Part shown: positions 60,897 to 64,000 of the stretch, one piece after another | Layout of the letters: each line of letters opens with the position of its first letter | Position numbering within the stretch: the stretch's first letter is position 1 | Assembly: GCA_964247055.1 (NCBI GenBank) | Contig: OZ176060.1 | Coordinates: 1,426,001-1,490,000 of the forward strand | DNA: 64,000 nucleotides | From: Paragordius varius | Taxonomy: Eukaryota; Nematomorpha | Direction of reading: 5' to 3' | The notes under the pieces: model-generated | Seen by the model: the letters and a program-made list of their open reading frames with translations, nothing else | What the model was told of the DNA's origin: nothing | Databases searched by the model: none | Program-made: the position numbers and the translations under genes

Positions 60897-61285
60897 GAAA
60901 AGTTGTTACATAGATCATTGTGTAGAGAATAAAAATGGCTGTGCTCACTTTTGTAAGACGGTTAATAACCAAGGTGTGTGCAATTGTGATACAACAAACA
61001 ATTGGTTTGTCGCAAAAGATGATTTAAAAAAATGCTGTAAAGCGTCTTCCACGGGATTAACTTGCGATTGTAATAATGAAACATCAATTCTATCATATGA
61101 TAAAAATAAATGTTGGCCCAATGTTTGCAAATATCCGACTGTAAATGGAGGGTGTCAACATATCTGTGAGATAGATATCAATAATGGTGATAAAATATGC
61201 AAATGTCGTTCCGGATTTATTTTAAATTTAGATACATATACATGTAGTTGCAAAAAGGGATTTACTGGCTATGATTGTAATATAG
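60897..61285 (+). CDS. Exon 31: EGF and half-EGF modules
   Basis: KSCYIDHCVENKNGCAHFC with GVCNCDTTNNWFVAKDDLKK, CCKASSTGLTCDCNNETSIL, PNVCKYPTVNGGCQHICEID with KICKCRSGFILNLDTYTC, then SCKKGFTGYDCN, an ordinary EGF end. Ends ATA G (phase 1) before a 25-nt intron. Confidence 0.9.
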
Positions 61286-61310
61286 GTATATTTTTAAATT
61301 TTATATTTAG

Positions 61311-61439
61311 ATAAAAACGAATGCCTCTCTGTGGCCGATAATAATTGTGATCCAATAAGAGCAGATTGTGTCAATACTTTCGGAGATTATTATTGCAAAT
61401 GTAAACCAGGATATAGAAAATTTGAAAAATTTTGTAAAG
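61311..61439 (+). CDS. Exon 32: calcium-binding EGF module
   Basis: DKNECLSVADNNCDPIRADC, VNTFGDYYCKCKPGYRKFEK, FCKG. D-x-N-E-C at the start and CVNTFGxYxCxC in the middle are the calcium-binding EGF signature, including the hydroxylation-site region and aromatic residue. Phase 1 at both ends, a classical shuffled cbEGF exon. Confidence 0.9.
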
Positions 61440-61463
61440 GTAGTTTAATATTTACTTATACAG

Positions 61464-61586
61464 ACATTGACGAATGTGCTAAAATTACTTGTAAGCCATC
61501 TGAATATTGTCAGAATTATGAGGGGGGATACCGAGATTGCACTTGTGAAGCGGGATATTTCAAAAACGTAGGGAAATGTACAAGGG
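61464..61586 (+). CDS. Exon 33: calcium-binding EGF module (last exon in window)
   Basis: DIDECAKITCKPSEYCQNYE, GGYRDCTCEAGYFKNVGKC. DIDEC plus the C-x-N-Y-E-G-G-Y block is cbEGF-like. The intron before it (61440-61463) has 24 nt and no stop, so reading through would add eight residues without breaking the frame. Ends AGG G (phase 1) at a GTTAGT donor. Confidence 0.87.
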
Positions 61587-61699
61587 GTTAGTGTTTTATA
61601 TCATTTATTATTAAATATAAATATATGAAATTTAGTAGATTCGATATAACATAAAATCTACTAATGTAAAAGAGCTGCTAATATGGTAAGGATTTAATA

Positions 61700-62330
61700 G
61701 GGTATATATATCATTTACAATCCAAACCTAATATTTTTACTGGGATTGTACGGATTTTGGGTTGATATTCCACAACTTGTAAATCCTATTTTGATTATAT
61801 AATTTATAAATGCCACTCATATAAGATTGCAAAAAAACAACAGTATACATTTTTTATTCACTCACAAACCAGATGACAGAAAAATAAAAAAAATAAATAT
61901 CTTTTAGTTTTATTTTGATATATGAGTTTTTTTAATGTATAAATTATCAATGTTATGATTTAATAGTGATTTGCTACTTTTAAACTGAGATTATATACAA
62001 TACCTAACTATATGATTTTTGGATATTAATATATTGAAAATATCTCTTAAAATATTAAACCATATCTCAACTTTTATAATTATTTTTGAATTATCCTTAA
62101 TTTTAACTTTTTGCCCGATTTCGATTTTCTCTTAATATTTTAAAAACTATGTCAACAAAATCAAAGTTTTTGGGACAAATAAATTCGCTGGTCATATATC
62201 TCATAAATTAACCTTTTTTCGCATACAGTGTTATAAATTCTTTTTCCACGCAATTCGATGCAGAAAAAAGATTTATCAAATTTATTCTAAATTTAGGGAG
62301 CTGCTACTAAAAGCCAAAATGGCCCTTAAA
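61700..62330. repeat. Dispersed repeat family 8, copy 3
   Basis: Blocks ACTGGGATTGTACGGATTTT, CTCACAAACCAGATGACAG and AATTCGCTGGTCATA recur in 23830-24420 and (inverted) 48775-49060. Confidence 0.55.
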
Positions 62331-62929
62331 ATATATCAAGAATTTCGAGAATTCCCTAAATCAAAAATTTGAGATTATAGATCTTTTTTTCAAGAAAAAA
62401 GTATTTATAACATATATATTGGATATTTTGTAAAAATTATCCATAGCTTCCGCTTTGGTGCAAATCATCGTAAAATTTTCTTTTTTATATAAGCTTTAAT
62501 TTTTTAAAGAATACATTAGATTATCACTATATATAGAGTTAATATATGATGTTCTTAAAATTAAAAGCTATTACCTCATATTAACAAGTTTTTATGATTC
62601 AATTTTAACGCCAAATTAAGATTTACTTATAATCTTGAAATCTTTGTGGGACTCTGGAAAAAATGTAAAGGTTTTCTTGATATTGCGTTTACATATGCTA
62701 TATTAAAACAAATAAAATTTATTTGACACGTTTTTATCTATTGCATTAATTTTCTTTGGCCTAATATGGGATAAAAATGCGATTTTTTATTTTTGTAAAT
62801 TACAAAAAATTTGAATAACATAGTATTTAAACCGCATATATCATTTCTATATTTCATTATGGAGCTTTGAATGATATATTTTTTTGTTGCGCACCGTGGT
62901 AAAAAAAAATAAATATAAAATCTACATAA

Positions 62930-63580
62930 ATGTTATCATACCACTACCGGTATTTATAAATATGTTAAAAGTATTTATTAGTTAATTAATTAATGTAAAA
63001 CAAATACTACATAAATGCTTAAAAACCTTAATATTACCCATTTATTGGTTTATGACTTCTAAATAAAATTGAACAGCTTCAAAACACGATTGAAACGAAT
63101 AACTTATATTAAAATCAAAATATAAGTTTTTGTTATTCAAATGTAGCCTGGAAGCAAATTCATTACATTTTTTAACCAAAATAATTTGTTTGCCCGTTGC
63201 ATCAGCGATTTATTTATAGAAAAAAGTGGTGGCAAAAAAGTTTGAGATGAGGATTTTTTAACTATTTTACATTTGTATAATGCGCCTAAAAGGCTAAAGT
63301 AAGCATATTTTCAAATTCGGCTTAATACTCTAACTTTTTAGGATATAATTTCAAATCGGTCTGTGATATAAAACTACCCCAAATGTAATGGAGTGTTATA
63401 ATTGATATTGTAACAAAAATATATAAAAACTACATAAATGCTCACAAACCGTAATGTTTTTACCTGTTTTTATTAATATGTTAAAATATTTATTAGTTAA
63501 TAATAATTAACAATGTAAAACAAAAAATATAAAATATACATATATATCACAACCTTTATTTTACCTGTCCTTATCAAAAA
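62930..63580. repeat. Two to three tandem-like units related to the 55.5-57.4 kb palindrome
   Basis: Unit contains ATCTACATAAATG, a TTTTTACCTGTTTTTATTAA-type block, GTTAAAATATTTATTAGTTA and AACAATGTAAAACAAA. It appears at about 62930, 63000 and 63420-63560 with unrelated sequence between. Confidence 0.55.
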
Positions 63581-64000
63581 ATTTTTTATTCTGCTTTCTA
63601 AAAACTAATTCTTTTTATTAAAAAAAGAGCTCTTTCTATATTTTTTTTCATCGTGACATTAGGAATACCATCGAACAAGTTGACTAAATTATGGAAAAGT
63701 AAAGATAACACTATGAAACTGTCAGAGTTATGAAATACATGTTTTTTCGGGTAGCGACTTATGCTGCAAAAAGTTGGATATTGAAATTTAATGATAATAA
63801 AAATTAAAGCTTTTGAAATTTGGTATTGGAGGAGTATAATATAGAGTGGTACAGAGTAATGGCTATAATAAAAAATTTACGTTCTAGGGCATATTTTAAG
63901 GAGTACATCCCTGATTTTTTGGGAATTGAAAGGGAAGGAAAAGATATTTTGTAAGATGGCTGAACACTGTAGTTAGGGTGTATGAGTGAATTAAAATGGA

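Larger units (their letters stand above)
1..61586 (+). other. Giant multi-exon gene: FTP/WSC/EGF-repeat surface protein (partial at both ends)
   Basis: Single plus-strand gene reconstructed by hand from 33 exons. Order of domains: FTP1 (partial), FTP2, FTP3, WSC, FTP4, FTP5, then roughly 25 or more EGF-like and half-EGF modules, ending with calcium-binding EGFs. Tiny introns (start-end): 216-238, 565-586, 794-815, 1041-1065, 1204-1225, 1361-1382, 1557-1581, 1714-1736, 1914-1939, 5233-5258, 17961-17988, 18145-18169, 31148-31170, 31354-31376, 34210-34232, 37491-37512, 38146-38170, 57750-57772, 57822-57843, 61286-61310, 61440-61463; one of 119 nt at 36993-37111. All begin GT and end AG; 17 of the 21 tiny ones are phase 1. 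Total placed coding length is 8,092 nt, in one open frame. FTP and WSC families bind glycans and EGF repeats form extracellular stalks, so I infer an adhesion or lectin-like surface protein. No start codon, signal peptide, membrane segment or stop codon lies in the window. Confidence 0.85.
61587..64000 (+). other. Start of a further long intron (runs off the window)
   Basis: Donor GTTAGT at 61587. Contains family 8 sequence (61700-62330), units like those of the 55.5-57.4 kb palindrome (62930-63580), and a TACCCC-type end near 63375. The last 350 nt are less A+T-rich but show no recognisable exon. Confidence 0.65.

Noticed and set aside
1-61586. Programmed ribosomal frameshifting as the reason for the changing frames
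   Set aside because: There are more than 20 changes in both directions without common slippery sequences, and skipped segments contain stops; splicing explains all of them.
1-61586. A ciliate with reassigned stop codons (ciliates also have 20-30 nt introns)
   Set aside because: No in-frame TAA, TAG or TGA is needed as sense in the exons, and multi-kb introns with LINEs do not fit a ciliate somatic genome.

Overview
Organism. This is a nuclear eukaryotic window, very A+T-rich, carrying spliced exons, LINEs, hAT, mariner/IS630 and CACTA-like DNA transposons and many inverted-repeat elements. Exons read in the standard code. The domains (fucolectin-type FTP, WSC, LDL-receptor-style and calcium-binding EGF) look animal-like. 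The strongest clue is intron size: 21 introns of 22-28 nt can be placed from reading-frame and domain continuity. Among animals, dicyemid mesozoans are known for introns of that size, and some parasitic protists (for example ascetosporeans) also have them. I lean to a dicyemid-like parasite but cannot prove it.

Main content. Almost everything belongs to ONE plus-strand gene that enters at the left edge and leaves to the right of 61586. I place 33 exons, 8,092 nt of coding sequence, about 2,697 codons with no stop; all junctions are phase-compatible. What looks like a string of frameshifted ORFs is resolved by tiny GT-AG introns. Exon clusters: 1-2143 (FTP1-3, WSC, FTP4), 5056-5483 (FTP5), 11170-11659, 17482-18316, 24677-25427, 31024-31692, 34021-34489, 36675-38335, 44104-44237, 57462-57901 and 60897-61586 (EGF-like modules, the last ones calcium-binding). 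Within clusters exons are separated by 22-28 nt (one intron of 119 nt); clusters are separated by 2.2-13.2 kb. The product is probably a huge secreted or surface glycoprotein with an N-proximal carbohydrate-binding head and a long EGF stalk; its C-terminus lies outside the window.

Long introns. They hold nearly all the mobile DNA: RTE-like LINE at 8.2-10.1 kb; LINE fragments (minus) at 12.1-13.2 and 23.1-23.7 kb; a palindromic element at 13.65-14.81 kb; an old hAT (minus) at 18.8-22.3 kb with a CACTA-like insertion; four CACTA-like non-autonomous copies at 20.8, 27.1, 45.0 and 53.9 kb; an IS630/mariner-type transposase (minus) at 49.2-50.1 kb that itself seems to contain a 22-nt intron; mariner fragments at 53.4 and 59.7 kb; a 1.9-kb palindrome at 55.5-57.4 kb; and several MITE-like families. 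No second host gene, rRNA, tRNA or CRISPR array could be supported.
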